From Owenia fusiformis (taxonomy: Eukaryota; Annelida; Polychaeta; Sabellida; Oweniidae), in the NCBI GenBank assembly GCA_903813345.2, contig CAIIXF020000009.1, positions 32,338,740 to 32,402,739 of the forward strand: a stretch of DNA of 64,000 bases, written 5' to 3'. Below, one piece after another: positions 12,304 through 26,165 of this stretch. The first letter of the stretch is position 1, and the number at the start of each line of letters is the position of its first letter. Position numbers and translations under genes: made by a program. Under the pieces are notes generated by a model. The model searched no databases and was not told the DNA's origin. It saw only the letters and a list, made by a program, of their open reading frames with translations.

Positions 12304-14409
12304 CGAAATTGTCCTCTAAAAATGTATGGTGCCGTTCAAAAATTGGAAAATAATCTGTCAACACACTGACTCTACCCGTTCGTTTTACCCCTTCAAACGG
12401 AGTATTCAGCCCTCTGCCACTGTATCAGAGTAGTCAGAGTAATAGAAAGCATCTACTCTTAGATCCAGCATCATATTCAATTGTCTAAAAAGTCCTTAAA
12501 ATCAAATAAAATCCGTTAGTAAACGCAGTTGTGTTTCACTTTTCTTCGTCTTCTGTTTGTTTCACAATGTCCGGAAACTCCTCCGCTCAGTCCTATTTTC
12601 ACTGATAAGTTGATCAAAATGAGCTTAAAAGTCCAGTATCATTTCAATATGTAGTGTAATATATCATGTGTTCGATATACATACTTTGACCGACTTCATT
12701 TGACACCTACTCGCATATAAATTATAAATAGTCTTCAAGATAGCGGACTCGTTTACATGAAGAGGGTCATCATATCTGACATTGCGCGAAATGTTCTATA
12801 GTCACGTGACAATCATGTGATCCAACTACATAACCTCATAACCTTCTAAGGCCATGATAAGTAGATGATTGGTTTTGCATCTAAATTTGATTCATTTTGT
12901 GTACATGATTTAGAGTACTATAATTCAGAAAAACAAGCACATTAATATTACCTAATATTTAAAGCTAGATAAAATTTCTTAGGGATAGCATTTATGGTGG
13001 ACAGTTTGATCTGTATAAAAATCAAAGAATGATTGAGCTTACTTCGGTCCAAAGCCTTCTCTATATTCCGGCTTTGAGGAGGAAGATTGAGCTGCCTTAG
13101 TATTATAAATATTGTAAATCATTGTGTCACACGCAAAGTAAATATGGCATAATAATATGAAATATACCTTTATGTATAGATTTGAAGAACATCAGCTCAC
13201 ATCCCCGTCTGAATCTATTGTTATATTTGATTTCTTTAAGCGAGAATAATTTCAAATGTTATTCACGTCCAGAACCGGAAGCCATTTTTAGCTACAGCGA
13301 GAAAATTTCACCATGTGTCAAAACTCCGAAATGAAATTTTGAAATATCTAAATCCAGACAAGCAACGCTTCATCCTAAATATGATTAATATTCTTAAAAA
13401 TATTTATAAAATTTATTAAAAATGAGTTCTAGGTGCGTGTAGGTGCGTGTAGCACAGTACATACGAAATCAATGAAGTTTCGTCTAGCTGTAAGCTAGAG
13501 ACTCGAGTAAGATTGAGCTGTATGAATTTAAGACTTTTGTGGAGGATAACCCGGGGGAGGATAACAGTCGGATAAATATTAAAATTGATAGTGGGGACTT
13601 TGTGTACGGTACTGAAACAGCGTTTGAAAATGATTTCATCAATAATTCCACATTTGTCTAAATACTCTACACTTTGGAATTTATAGCTCTTTATGAAGGG
13701 TGCCAGATGGCCGAGGCCATACCATGAACCAGAATTAAGAAAATCAAGGGGAACTTAGAATTTGAAAGAATTTAACGTTGACAAATAATCATCATTGTTA
13801 TATGTATTACCTCACAAACGAATTTGTGTTTTATTTTGAGTTTTTGTTCTTTTTACTTTGTATGTAAAGTATCTATTTCTTATGGCCTAACCCCTATAAG
13901 CATAGAATCAGCTGTTCTGTAATTTGTATTGCAATATCTAATTTGCTAATATAAGTCAGACCTGCAGATGTTGAATTTCAAACGATTTATTTATCATAAG
14001 GGCTGGGCAAATTAAAATAAGGAGTTGTACATGTAATAGCCAATTCATCTAGATTCTTGTGGCAGATATCAATTGGTAATTCATTTATTGGTCCAAAATG
14101 CCTGTCAAAACTATGGACTCCTAATAAAGATGATGACTGGGTCTAGAGATGGCATAATTTAGTAAAAGATATTCAGAATAGGGCAATATCCATGACAACA
14201 TTATCTTTATTCAAATTTTAAAGTTTTTCAAGTTCTCTGAAAAAGGTCGGGGTAAATCCAATTGACACAATGTTGAAAATTTTTTAAGAGTTCATTTATT
14301 ATTATAAGGATCATAATTTTAATGTTAAAATCACAATCCACATGTCAATAAGCTCAGAAAGTTATATTCTGAACTTGAATGGTGTTTTAAGTTGATTAAA
14401 ATGGAACTA
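12304..14409. other. Upstream region of SLC25A38, no gene recognised
   Basis: Presumed promoter and intergenic DNA. A minor feature is the tandem pair aggtgcgtgt around 13430-13450. No ORF above background and no confident promoter element. Confidence 0.45.
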
Positions 14410-15510
14410 TACGAGGGGTGATCCAAAAGTCTTGGACGCCCTACTCTATTTTTGTTGGTTTTTGATAAAATTACTTTAAACTTTCCAATAATAAAGACCA
14501 ACAACCTAACTAGTTTGTGTATTACTTTCATGGAGAAATGGTATATTTTATATAGTTTTCTAGACAGTTTTAAATACAGGGACCCTGCCACCCGGAACGG
14601 TATTTGCACATGGCAACTTTCAGCCTTAAATGTTACCGCCATTTCACTTGTTTCGCAAGTCTTGACCACTATATTTCTTTGAATTTTGAATGTTAAACCA
14701 TGTTAGTTTACTTCCTTTATTACTAGGCAACCAATTAATTGTGTTTTAATTATAATGTCACATATGACAATGGCCGCACATGTCAAATTCTAAGAAAATG
14801 CCATCAGACAAGCAACCCTCATTCCGGTATCATTTTTTCCTGCAAGATGGCTGCTGAAATGCAGAACACGAAAGAAATCAAAGTGGAACAAAGAATACTA
14901 CAAGATATTTTCACTATTATTTATTGACCTTGAGCAGCTACCATATGCATGATACAGTCTATCTATGGCTCCATGTGATTTTCTTCCTTTTCTCCAAGTT
15001 GAAAGGAGGGTTGAAAGAAAATGTTTTTTACTCATTGAATGAGGTTTAGAGTAGCACTCCAGCAGCATTTGTATCACATAAGCAATGGCGGTTTCATAAA
15101 TGTCTTCCATTCATTGGTAAAGTGGTATGAAAAATGTGTTAAATTTCGTGGAAAATATGTTGAAAAGTAGGTCTTCATATGTAAAGATGATGATGGCAGA
15201 TGACACTCGACTGAAAATAGAAAATTCTTTCATATCATGGCTGGTGTTAGGTTGTGCACCTGCACCTAAAGTATTTGCCATGTTATAACAGTTGTGACGT
15301 GATTTGCTATATTTAAATACCGTTCCGGGTGGCAGGGACCCGGTATTAAAAGATACGTAGAAAAGTAGCTAAAATATATCATTTTCTGTTGAAACTTATA
15401 CATAAAGTTGTTAAGATGTTGATCTTTATTATCTGAAAGTTTAATGTAATTATATTAAAAAATAGCAAAGTTAGAGCGGGGCGTCCAAGACTTTTGGATC
15501 ACCCCTCGTA
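14410..15510 (+). mobile_element. Mariner-family element with long two-part inverted repeats
   Basis: It begins TACGAGGGGTGATCC and ends with the reverse complement, flanked by TA on both sides (14408-14409 and 15511-15512). The outer 31 or so bases are near-perfect. Inverted similarity continues at roughly 70-75 percent by eye for about 200 bases, to an inner block with gccacccggaacggtattt (about 14587-14605 and 15318-15337). At 1101 bases it has the size of a mariner, but its transposase is broken (see 14960-15165). Confidence 0.88.
14960..15165 (+). pseudogene. Mariner transposase C-terminal remnant, frameshifted
   Basis: The C-terminal half of a mariner transposase is recognisable in pieces. 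APCDF is followed, after a one-base frame change, by FFLFSKLKGGLKENVFYSL and a stop. In another frame comes a tail resembling the mariner EKCIKFRGxYVEK ending (KCVKFRGKYVEK). The APCD aspartate corresponds to the third catalytic residue of DD34D enzymes. Several frameshifts and stops make it non-functional. No convincing DNA-binding N-terminus was found. Confidence 0.72.
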
Positions 15511-16290
15511 TATCTACTTGTTAGATTAAGAAATAAAATTACTCTTGTAATATGTTTCCATGTATTTTGGCCCTACCCATATCCATGCTGCCATCTATTT
15601 TTCATGTGAATGTTAAAACTAAAAATTCTATGTTCATATTATATTGAGATTACATTGCCCCAATTTTATCTGCATGTAAGGAGCTACATACCTTAAAACG
15701 CTATTGAAATTGACTAATGCCATGTATTCAATTTGAATTTCTTCCACAATTCAATTTGAATTTCCTTTCAACAACATTGCTCATAGAAAATAAGTTTAGT
15801 CAGACTATTCAACAAAGAAAAAGTTTGTTTTCTAATCAAGGAAGATTGGCTCCCAGGATTGCAAGTCAATATTTTCCAACATTGAAAACAGTCCAACAGT
15901 CAAAATGTCGTTATTTTCTGAAATTATAACTGACTACAAAATCAAAATAAACCTGTCCAAAAGATTGGAATTAATATCTCGATCATTTCTTGTGAGTTTT
16001 GGAATTTTTCGTTTGGAAATAAGACCAAAATTCATGATTCAAATGTTGACATGCAAAATGGCGGCTGTTTGAATTCGAATTTTGTAATAACGACATTGCC
16101 ATATATGGCATAAAAATTGATGTTGCACTCAGGGAGCCAATCCTTGTTTTCCCATGCAACATTCATTTGCAATTTATGCCATCTATAAAGCATTCCAAAG
16201 TCTATGAATTAAAAGCATTTCTTGCCACTTGGAAGTAATGTTTGAAGATTATAATATTACATTTAAAGAAAGATGTCACTTGTTAACATA
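15511..16290. other. Spacer between the two mariner elements
   Basis: AT-rich DNA with a short internal echo of tcaatttgaatttc (about 15727-15765). The 70-codon ORF here has no recognisable features and is not called. Confidence 0.4.
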
Positions 16291-17350
16291 CAAGGGCCGA
16301 GCAATATATTCGCTACTTTTTGCTTTATTTTCTTTTATATTTGTTTATTTCCATTGAAATTTGGTACAGACATAGAGTGTAGAAATCCGCATCTTTTGAA
16401 TCCATTTTCAAGCCCATTGCCAAATATGGCAAAAATTATGGTTGTCATAGCAACGGGAGGGATGAGCCACCGGAGCTGCCCATAATTTTACTGCGATTGC
16501 ACATGCAACAATATCTTTATATGCCCATTTCTCATAACAAAAACATTCAGTTTGGGTAATTTTTATAAACATTGTTTACTGGACATTGATCCAATATTCA
16601 GAACAATGGTTGTGATGTCATAGATGTTCTTTTCAAACAATAAAGAGGTCACAATTGATCCGCATATGCATCACAAAAGGGAGACTCCGCTTCCTGAGTT
16701 GCATCAAGAAGCAAGCATGGTAAATGCAGTTCGTAAAAAGCGCCCAGTATTGATCAACCATATGATATATCATCAAGATAATGCTCCATCACACAGGGCC
16801 CGTGAGGTAACTGATATATTAGCAGCTCTAAACATTGAAAAATTTGATCATGCACCATACAGTCCAGACCTTGCATTGTGCGACTTTGAAATTTTCGGCA
16901 AACTGAAGAATGAGCTACGCTGGCAGAGGTTTGGTGACAGTGAAGAAGTGGTTGAGGCCGTCCATAAGGCCCTAAAAGACCTATATGGAAATAGAAACGG
17001 ACTGCAACAGGCCTATCAAGACTGGCTTTCCCGATGTAGAAAATGCATAGCTGCAGATGGACACTATTTTGAGAATGAGGCATGGAATGAGGAGTAACTG
17101 TCTTAATTAACAAAAAGGACATTTTGTATAAAAGTTGTTTTCTGAAACATTGTCACAAATGTCAGCTCCGGTGGTCACTATCAACCAGTATTCAATGCCA
17201 TGTAAAATATTACGGATGTAACCAAATAAATGCACATTTGGTGATATTACAGAAAAATGTTCTTTCTATTATTTTGGAAAATTTCAGGTAAGATACTTTA
17301 TTATTAACAATTTGAGAGCAAAAAGTAGCGAATATATTGCTCGGCCCTTG
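16291..17350 (+). mobile_element. Second mariner-family element, internally deleted
   Basis: The ends CAAGGGCCGAGCAATATATT and its reverse complement (about 35 matching bases) are flanked by TA at 16289-16290 and 17351-17352. About 170 bases inside each end is a second inverted block around CCACCGGAGCTG (about 16464-16480 and 17163-17178). The transposase ORF starts late (16624), so the N-terminal coding part has been lost and the copy is non-autonomous. Confidence 0.9.
16624..17097 (+). pseudogene. Mariner DD34D transposase, C-terminal fragment
   Basis: A 157-codon open frame encodes the C-terminal half of a mariner transposase. The second catalytic aspartate is in YHQDNAPSHR and the third in YSPDLALCDFEIF, with exactly 34 residues between them, the mariner DD34D spacing. 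Typical proteins are about 340-350 residues; the helix-turn-helix region and the first catalytic aspartate are absent. MHHKRETPLPEL upstream fits the region before the second aspartate. The ATG at 16624 is therefore unlikely to be a native start. Confidence 0.9.
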
Positions 17351-18986
17351 TAGTATCAGCACAGGTCACATTTTAAGTGTTCAGGAAACAAAAAGCTCTA
17401 ATTAAAAGCAAGCCCAATGTCCTGTTCAAAAACCCTATTCTTACTTTTGAAAATGAATTCTAGCAATTATCTCCCACATTAATCTACTTGAATTTTCTGA
17501 GAAAATGAGGATGCAATTGACTTTAATCCTGCACATCTACTATGAAGACATGTCATCTATGAGGGCATATGATCTTCTTTATATTGCAAATATAGGGAGA
17601 TGGACAATAAATTATTTGAATGAACATTTGAAATTGGTTAGGATGAAGAAAATTGTTGAAATTGGTCATTTTATTTTTTCAACTGTCAATCTGGTCTTCA
17701 AGAGATCGTTTATATTATTTATTTATTTGGGTCACCATTTGAATGAACATTACATTCGATTGTTTTCACCATTAGATATTTTCACTTATGTCATCAACAA
17801 AATAAAGTTTTATGTAACACAATAATTTATTGGCAGATAATTTAATTTCCTTTGTACAAAACAATTACATATATAGATATTGTACATATATTCAATACAA
17901 GACAGTTTACCACTCATGTAGTATACATCCAAACATATTTCATTATACTACGTAACTGTGCATGGACAAATTTTTAAACGCTGAGACATGCAAATTATAT
18001 TCAAATATCTCACCATCACATTTCTGTATGTCCATGCACATTCATAAATTATAACTTGAAATATACATAGTTGACTTACATAAGATTAGAATATCACAAC
18101 CATTTCTAACTAAAACTGGAATAAGTTCACACCAGCAAAAAGTCTGTTTTCAACAGAGAACATGTCTAAAATCATATCTGTGATAATCACATTATCTTTA
18201 TCGACTAAGAGAATCATTTATTATATCTAGAAACATTACAAAAAGTTTCAAATTCATCGTTAGGTGTTAGTTAAAACAGAATATTTTTTCACTATTAACA
18301 TATTGCACAATGCACACTATCCATACTTTATTAGATACACCACCAGAGTAAATCTCTCCAGTGTATATTAAAATCATTTAAGACTGACAATTTTGAATTT
18401 CTATATTCAACCGAATTATGACAATTTCATTTTTATGCATTACAGAAAAATTTCAAAATAAGATAAAATGGTGAATACAAGCACACCTGGCATGAATAAA
18501 GTGTGTGTTAAAAGTACATTTAGTTGTAAAATGAAAAACTAAATATAGTTTATAGTACCTCTTTGACAAAAACTGAGATTTCACAAACACCTGTCACACT
18601 ATATGTTAATGTGTATGTTACATACTGGGACACATCACAAGATCATAGTCTTTTAATATTAAATTATATTCACATATTGAAGGTAATTAACCTGAGGATA
18701 AGAACTCAGCTTTTGATAAACTAGCCCATAAAATAATTTCTCAATTTTACACTTGTGTTATTTCATAACTATGTTATACACCAAGAGCATGTGAGTTTGA
18801 AATGTTTCATATACTATTTACATGTCACATTTACTTATGTTCAAGTAAACCTAAGATAGCAATTTTTTTTATCAAGAAAAATCTTTGATTTGTATTATAC
18901 TGAATGAATGATAAATTGTCAGCTTGGTACACTAATACTGCATTTTGAGCTAGTTACACTTAAGTTACACTGAAGTAACTCTGAAT
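17351..18986. other. Sequence downstream of the ANKFN1 stop, possible 3' UTR
   Basis: AT-rich DNA just after the ANKFN1 stop on the minus strand. Several TTTATT (minus-strand AATAAA) hexamers occur, but the cleavage site cannot be chosen from sequence alone. The 106-codon plus-strand ORF at 17505 shows no family resemblance. Confidence 0.4.
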
Positions 18987-21900
18987 TTACACTGATGTAG
19001 AGTTTCCATATTCTAAAGCAGCTAGGAGATCTTGCCGTTGGCGTACATACAGCCTCCCTTTCGTCCAGGGGTTCTGGAGCTGCAGAGGTTGATAATCGTC
19101 TCTGAGAACACGTTCCCGTGCACCAATTACAGCCACTAAGCAAAAGTCTATTAGAAGTTCATCATTATAGTATGGGCCACCTAAGCCTTTCTGGTGTGTG
19201 GCCTTATTCAGCTGTTGGACAACAAGGTTTATAACCTCACGGGAAGTTGTCCTAGGAGTAACGCGAAGTTTCACACTTGTACCTCTGCCAAGTCCAGTTT
19301 CATAGGCAGCATATACACGCACCAACCCTGGTTCCGGGGCAGGTGCTTTTGTAGCCTGTGGGGCAATGTTTATGTCTTTATTATGAAGCTGGAGACCTCT
19401 TATGGCAGTATTGTCACTGTATGTGCTTTGTTCACTATGATACCCTGCATCATTACTGTCAATTTCACGACGTTCCATAACTGGAGAGTCATTAGGGGAG
19501 GGTGGGGGAGCATAAAGGACCCCCAGGGGAATTCCACCACGCACATTTTTATCACGAGCATATGATATTAAGTCCATGGTCCAACGAACACTTTTCCAGG
19601 CATCATCAAGAGATTGTTGAAATTTGGTTAATTGTTCAACACGAGATTTCGCATCCAAAAGCTCTTCACTTGAAAATGCTTCTCTCTGAGATTGCGTCGC
19701 TAAGTGAGATTCAATTTCTAATATAGACGATAAGCGGGAATATCGGGATATAAAGTCTGACTGGTATGTGCACATGTGGGTCATTTCAAAGACCTGAACA
19801 GGTAGTTCAATATAGTCTGTGTTGGTGGATAGATTATCATTATGGCCCGGGACACTACATACTCCCTCAATAGGTGGCACTAAAACCAGAAATGTCACAT
19901 CCGGGCTTAGTTCAATCACTTCAAGGTCATACAGCCTATGGCTAACAGCGTCATCTTCATTCATGCCCATACTCTTCAACAATGTCTTACACGATTCTAT
20001 GATCTCATTCTGAAAGTTCAATTGTGACTGAGTGGGTGGACAGTTCACACTGTTATTGTCTAAATGTTGTAACCACTCCCACTCATCCTTCGAGACATTT
20101 GCGATGTCACGCACCTTCGTATATGGAAGAACATTGGGCATTTTTTGCGACACAAGGACACGGATGAGGTCTACAGAGCTACGTAGCTTGAGGTACCCGA
20201 GATATAGGCCTTTAGGGAGGGATGCCTGGCTAGCTTGTTGGTAACTTATCATCTCCTAAAATCATAAATGAAAATATACGTAAATATTAAAACTATATAT
20301 AATCACGTTGTTATGCAATTATTTGAAATGAAAGCTAACGGCTGTCAATGTTTAAATATAGACAGCTTTTGTACTATTATTTATAATATCCTGGAATTAA
20401 CTAGCTATTAATAACTGAAAACATAAATATAGAGTAAAGATAAACTTGTCTTCAAGTGAGTTTATTGTCAATATTTAACTTAAGTGATTTCTACTTACGT
20501 TAAGTGATGCCAACATAGCTTCAGGAGCAAGAGTATTGGACTCAGAGGTGGTAGCCGCGAGACGTTTCTGAATCTTTGACATGGGTAGCCACTTCACAGA
20601 AGTCGAGTTGATAACTCTTGGATCCTTTATCTGGCTGACTGTTGTAAATACGATACTGCCATTAGCATCTTTAGTTGGTTGATAGTATAACTGGCCCAGA
20701 TCCTGAAGCCCAAGAGTGTGCTGAAGCTGTGCCGCTGCATTAAGGAGCTTACACCGGAACTGTACCGTGCTGGAGCTACTGCTTTTATCCATGTCTTGAC
20801 GCAGAGTTTTTACATCTTCCCATGTGCAGGCAATCTGAGAGAATAAAAAAGCGTTTTTATTGTTTGCTCTTAGAGGAAAATGCGCATATACCGGTGTATT
20901 AAAGAATAAATAAACATTTCATATTATTCAACGATGATTTTTTGTGTTGTAACAATTATTTGTCAGGGCTATATTTTTTAATGAATGTTTCAAAATATTT
21001 CATAAATATACATACCTTCATTAACCAATGGAAATCAGTGTTGAGGTTGGTCCCCGAGAATGTGTCATCTACTTCAATTATTGGGAGAAGATCATCTTGT
21101 GTTACAACCACGCGATCTTCATTGTAAAGCAAGCACGACAAATAAACGCCCCTGAAAAAATAATTAAACGCTAATTATGAATTAAATAATTATGATTCAC
21201 AAATATCTAATTTCTAAAAATTTAATAAAATGTTTTGATTGATAATTAAAGTTTTAAGATCTGTTTTGATAAAGAAACAAATTTCAATTACCTTTTTAGA
21301 TTTTTCTGGAATTTGGCACCAGAAGTGAATAGATTCTTGATACTTTTTCTCATAGTAGATTTGCGAGGGTGTAGGGGGGAGCCGGTGGGACTGGTTCCCT
21401 TCAACTCAGCCGCATCTGCACGACGAGAGCTTTTCACGCTCGTAAATAGGTCATCCAGAAGTTGTAATTTGCCCTGGGAACGTGGAACAGTGTTGACCAT
21501 CTCTCTCCAATCTGAAAGAAATCATAAAAATTTCATGAACATTAATACACCTAAATAGGATGACATACTCCAAAACCAGGCATCATAGTTATTTCAATTA
21601 TCAGTGTAAATGAGTTCAATCTTCAAGAAAAGGATTGACAGTTACCGGCATGGCAGCACTATTTGCTTTAGGTTCTCTATTTTATAATAAAGGGCAATTT
21701 TCACTGGCTTAGCTCACTATGTCCAAATTACGATGATCGGAGTTCAAATTTTTGAAAGATTTTAGTAAAGTGTTCTTACTTGAAGGAATGCAGTATGAGG
21801 GGCTGGCTACAGTGGCTGGACCAGATCCCTTAATGTTGAAGGCTTTAACCCTGACATAGTACATGTTTCCAGATATGAGTTCACTGATTTCATATTCAAA

Positions 21901-24900
21901 TTGTTGTGGCTCATCGAGGCTGAAATCTCCAGCGAGGACACTGAAGTCTTCAAAACAACTCCATTCAACTGAAAGGTAAATGAACAATGCATAAGTGAAA
22001 ATAACAGGAAATTATTTTGTGAGTCAACTCGACTCCAATTTGTTACCGACAAAATGGTTACCACTCAATTATTTTAATGAGGCATTTCAGATTTTCACAA
22101 TTAATATCTGGTTAGGGTTAAGCAACAATTTATGAATTTCAGAAATTAAATGATTCACAAATTCAGCTTGTTTGTTCAGTCTTGTTACTTTGAGAGAAGC
22201 AAAAAACAAGAACATGGACTTGAATCCATTGTCCTCTTATTATGACGTTAACATATTCTGATTTATCATCTATTTTCATTTACCTTTATATCTTGTGACA
22301 ACAGCGCCATTGTGACAGTCGGGCTCTTGAAACTTGACCATTAGAGAGGTGGCACTAGCAACACTCAGCTTGACATTGGTTGGGCCATCGGGCACTTCTG
22401 CAAAGGAAAAAAACAACACATGATTAGATTTTTGTTTATTTCTACTTCATGCCGAGTTATTCTTCATCAAATAAACTACAATATGATATAATAAATATTT
22501 CAAAATTTTCAATCATTAGTAAATGTCATATCATATCAGAATATTATTACTTTAATCAGAGGATCTGTTAATAAAGGTTAATGAGACTCAGGCTTGCAAA
22601 ATAGCAATATCTCAAATACCAGAATATCAGAAAAACAATTTTATCATTCGTATGTCTTACTGTTACATGTTAACTATCATTTGAAATATAATATATTCAA
22701 TTTTATTATTAGTTAACTATCGTCTGATATATAAGAAAATGTATATCCTTACTTGCATGATCGAGTCCCGCTTTCATTCTTTTAAGTAGTTTGGATCTGA
22801 ACTCCCAGTAACTCAAAAGCCGTTCGTTCTCCTGTAATAACACACAAACCGAGTTGTAAATTACTTCCTGTTAATAACTTCCTACTAAATATCATACATA
22901 CAATGCTTTTAACCAAATTGGTGCAATGTATTGTTTTTCTGTGACATGGAGGAGTCTTATGTCATGTCAATTTTCATGTGATAAACTAGTTAAAATGTCT
23001 AACTGTTTGAGTATGGGGTGAATAAGATAAAATTTCAGAATTTAAACTCCTATGTTGTTTGCTTTTATTTGCTAACCTATGTAAATCCAGTACATTTGTG
23101 AATTACTGTGTATATAAGCGATTCCATTTAACGTCCACTATTTAAATGTACCAAGTAAAGAAGCCTTTATAGAGCTGTTTAACTCTTTCAGAAATCCTTT
23201 TAAGTCTATTGAATAAGTGTGTCACAATATTTAGAGAGGTTTTCACAGGTTAAACTGGTGCAGAAAATTTTGGTAATTATATATGAAAACATAATTAACC
23301 AAGAATTTGGGTTCAAACGGTTAACAAATCAAAATTTGATCAAAGAAATCAAAATTAAGGGTAAATTAAGGTAAATTAAGGGCATAACACCACTAATCTA
23401 CCTTAAGCCAGATTAAAAATAAAACTTCACAAAATTTCCCAGATAAATCTCAAATTACAACACCAAAAATGTTTTGAAGAAACACATTACTGCTGTTTTT
23501 CTCCGTGGGTATCTAAGGTTAATTAGTGGCTGTAAACCCAAATAGTTTTCTCAAATTAAAAAAGTACAAGGTGAATAACTTACTTTTTGTTGAACTGATG
23601 AGACGTTGTTACTATTAGCATCTTTAAGTACCATGGCTGTTATATCCTGCAACTGTAACTCCGCATCAGTGATGTGCTGGTTTAATCTAGCTGCACGTTG
23701 CTCAGCATCTTTCCCTACAATCACAGATACATCATATGATCTCTCCATAGCAACACCATGAATGTTTAATAAATACAATGGTAATATGGTATCTTACTAA
23801 AGGACAGTGACTTTTTAGATCTAATTTACTCCCAGTTTCATAAAGAACATTAACTGCATCTCATATGATTAAAATATAAAGCCTAAAACTCCTAATTTCA
23901 GATAACAAGATGGTTATCCCAGTGTCTATGCTAGCCCACAGTGCAGTCTTAATAGTCTCAAATGATTTTCCATGATTTTTTCTTTTCATTGTTAACAGTT
24001 GGCTTTAGAATCTACTGCTCTAAAACCAACTTCTATTCAAAAGTATCGCCTACTTAATAAGGAGATGAGAAATGAAATGGGAATAATATAGGTAATATGA
24101 GAAACATAATTCAAAGTCAATTATTTTGTTTTTCAAGATCAATGACTTGTTGTGAAAATATCAATCAAATGAGGTAATTCATATAAAAAACCTGAATGTT
24201 AACAGCCTGACAGGGAGGTACGCATATTGTGATATCAACGCGGAAATCACCACTTTTATGGCATCTATCTCATCGCGTAGAATGACTTTATTCACCATGT
24301 CACACCCCAAATAATAAATAATTCAGAGGTTGCGAATGTGTGATGGGAGGTTGTGATGCAATTACACGATATCTAATTTCAGGTAAACACAATACAATAA
24401 TAGCACTCTAATGACAAATGTCATCCCTATATGCAATCTATAAACCCTCCTTGCTACTAAATGAACTGTAAGAGCTTAGACTAAGTATAGTTTACGTGCC
24501 ATTCACATTTTTCTGAGTGAGAATCTAATTAATTTCACACCATTCACCATTTGAGATGTATAGATATTAAAAATAGCGAATATGTGGAAGTTCATTGTTT
24601 CAGTATCTTGGCATGATATTTCAGCGCTTCTTCATTACTAACAGTGGGGGCAAAGTATTATATCAGAATTTACAAAATGTCATTCCCTAATACTATTATG
24701 ATGGTGGGAATGTCTTATGTATTGAACATTATTTTCTCCTTCAAGTGGTTCATACTATCTGCATAAAGCATAAAAATATTATACTAAGCTGCCATCTATC
24801 AAATTTCTAGGTCCTTTAGTTTGAATAAGATGATAATTGATGTATCAGAAACAAATGTATGTAGATCTTTCCTAATCACATACAAACTATGAGCTGGACT

Positions 24901-26165
24901 TATTAATTTAAACTTCCATAATAGATTAAAATGGAAATAATAAATAATACAGTACATACTATTTATCTGGATTGATTAGTCATAATTGCTGATATTATTC
25001 ATTCTTAACTATTAAGTGTGTTATGACTATCTTACTCATACCCCCTGTCCCATTTTCATTCTCTTAACTTCTCCATTTTATCAATTCCAATCCCCTGGGT
25101 TACATTGTACCCCCAATGGGAAAATGGATACTAAGTTAGAGAGGAAGCACTTGAATCAATGCTGAAATCTCAATCTTTGTATATTATAGTACAATGTGAA
25201 AAACTTACATTTTGGGTTTTCTTTGGCACCATTGGAGATGAGCATTCTCGCCATTGGGACATGGTTTGTCATGATAGCGACATCTAGTGGTGTGAGATCT
25301 TCCTCATTCATACTGGAAACACACAAATAAAACACATAAATATTCTGAATGACAAATCAATGAATAAGAAGAATGTAAATAAACAATGAAAATAAACAAT
25401 GTTTGTGTTTTAAATTTTCACATTTGCATTTTCTGTATCTGAGAAATGTCATTTAAAGCCCTATGTGAAAAGAAAACAATAGTTATACATCCATTAAGTA
25501 GGCTTGAATATCTAGGGCTTCTAATTAGCGCAATACATCACAAAACATATCAATAATATTGATATATGTGTGACAAAAACAACATAAATATCTATTTCTT
25601 GATTTAGAATTGTATTTATGAATAATTCAGAGACCAACAGGAAATGTAATATAGAACATACTTCTTTTATAGATTTTTATGTCTACTACCAACACAATCA
25701 ATTATCTTTATAGAGGTTGTCTTAACTTAATCTGAACAATATTGTCATTTTTAGTTTTTATGAGGTTAACATCCAACATTATTATTCATTTTGAGATCTT
25801 CTTTACAATATTTTCAATCGCAAAATATTTCATCAATAAAAAGCAATTTATCGGGTTTTATACACAGAAAAAATTAAGTGATTTAAGTTCACATCAGGCC
25901 AACTATGATACTATTTCATACAATAGTATATCCATCAACCTGCATTCTCTACACCTGGCACTTCTTCCTATACTAGTTACCATAGATACTGAATCACTCT
26001 CTAAATCAGACTTTAGACAAAACATTTCCCTACATCTGCAACCTATCAAACCTACATCGACAAGGTGAACATGTAATGTAGACTTTACCTGTGTTTGTAT
26101 CCCTTAGAGAAGCTGAACCTTCGCAGAATCTTTGTAGCCACACTCATATTGTTTGATTTAACCAT
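18987..26165 (-). CDS. ANKFN1: ANKFN1 / wide awake homologue (ankyrin, FN3 and Ras-association protein)
   Basis: Ten exons join in phase on the minus strand: 26165-26089, 25312-25209, 23714-23584, 22831-22753, 22397-22284, 21968-21780, 21511-21292, 21151-21016, 20834-20499 and 20255-18987 (884 codons plus stop). An in-frame TAA sits directly before the ATG. Order of parts: a basic KILRRFSFSK segment; one ankyrin repeat (about 27-60, LTPLDVAIMTNHVPMARMLI); a charged helical stretch (about 65-104); a fibronectin type III domain (about 131-231); the family-specific central region starting GVYLSCLLYNEDRVVV (about 305); and a Ras-association-like domain (about 772-860). The Drosophila orthologue, Wide awake, is a clock output protein that controls GABA-A receptor (Rdl) and sleep onset; mouse has Nmf9/mWAKE. 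Relatives usually show more than one ankyrin repeat, so another 5' exon or isoform may exist. Confidence 0.93.

Noticed and set aside
19194-20244. Plus-strand ORFs opposite the large ANKFN1 exon
   Set aside because: Shadows of the real minus-strand exon, which is in phase with nine others and carries conserved domains.
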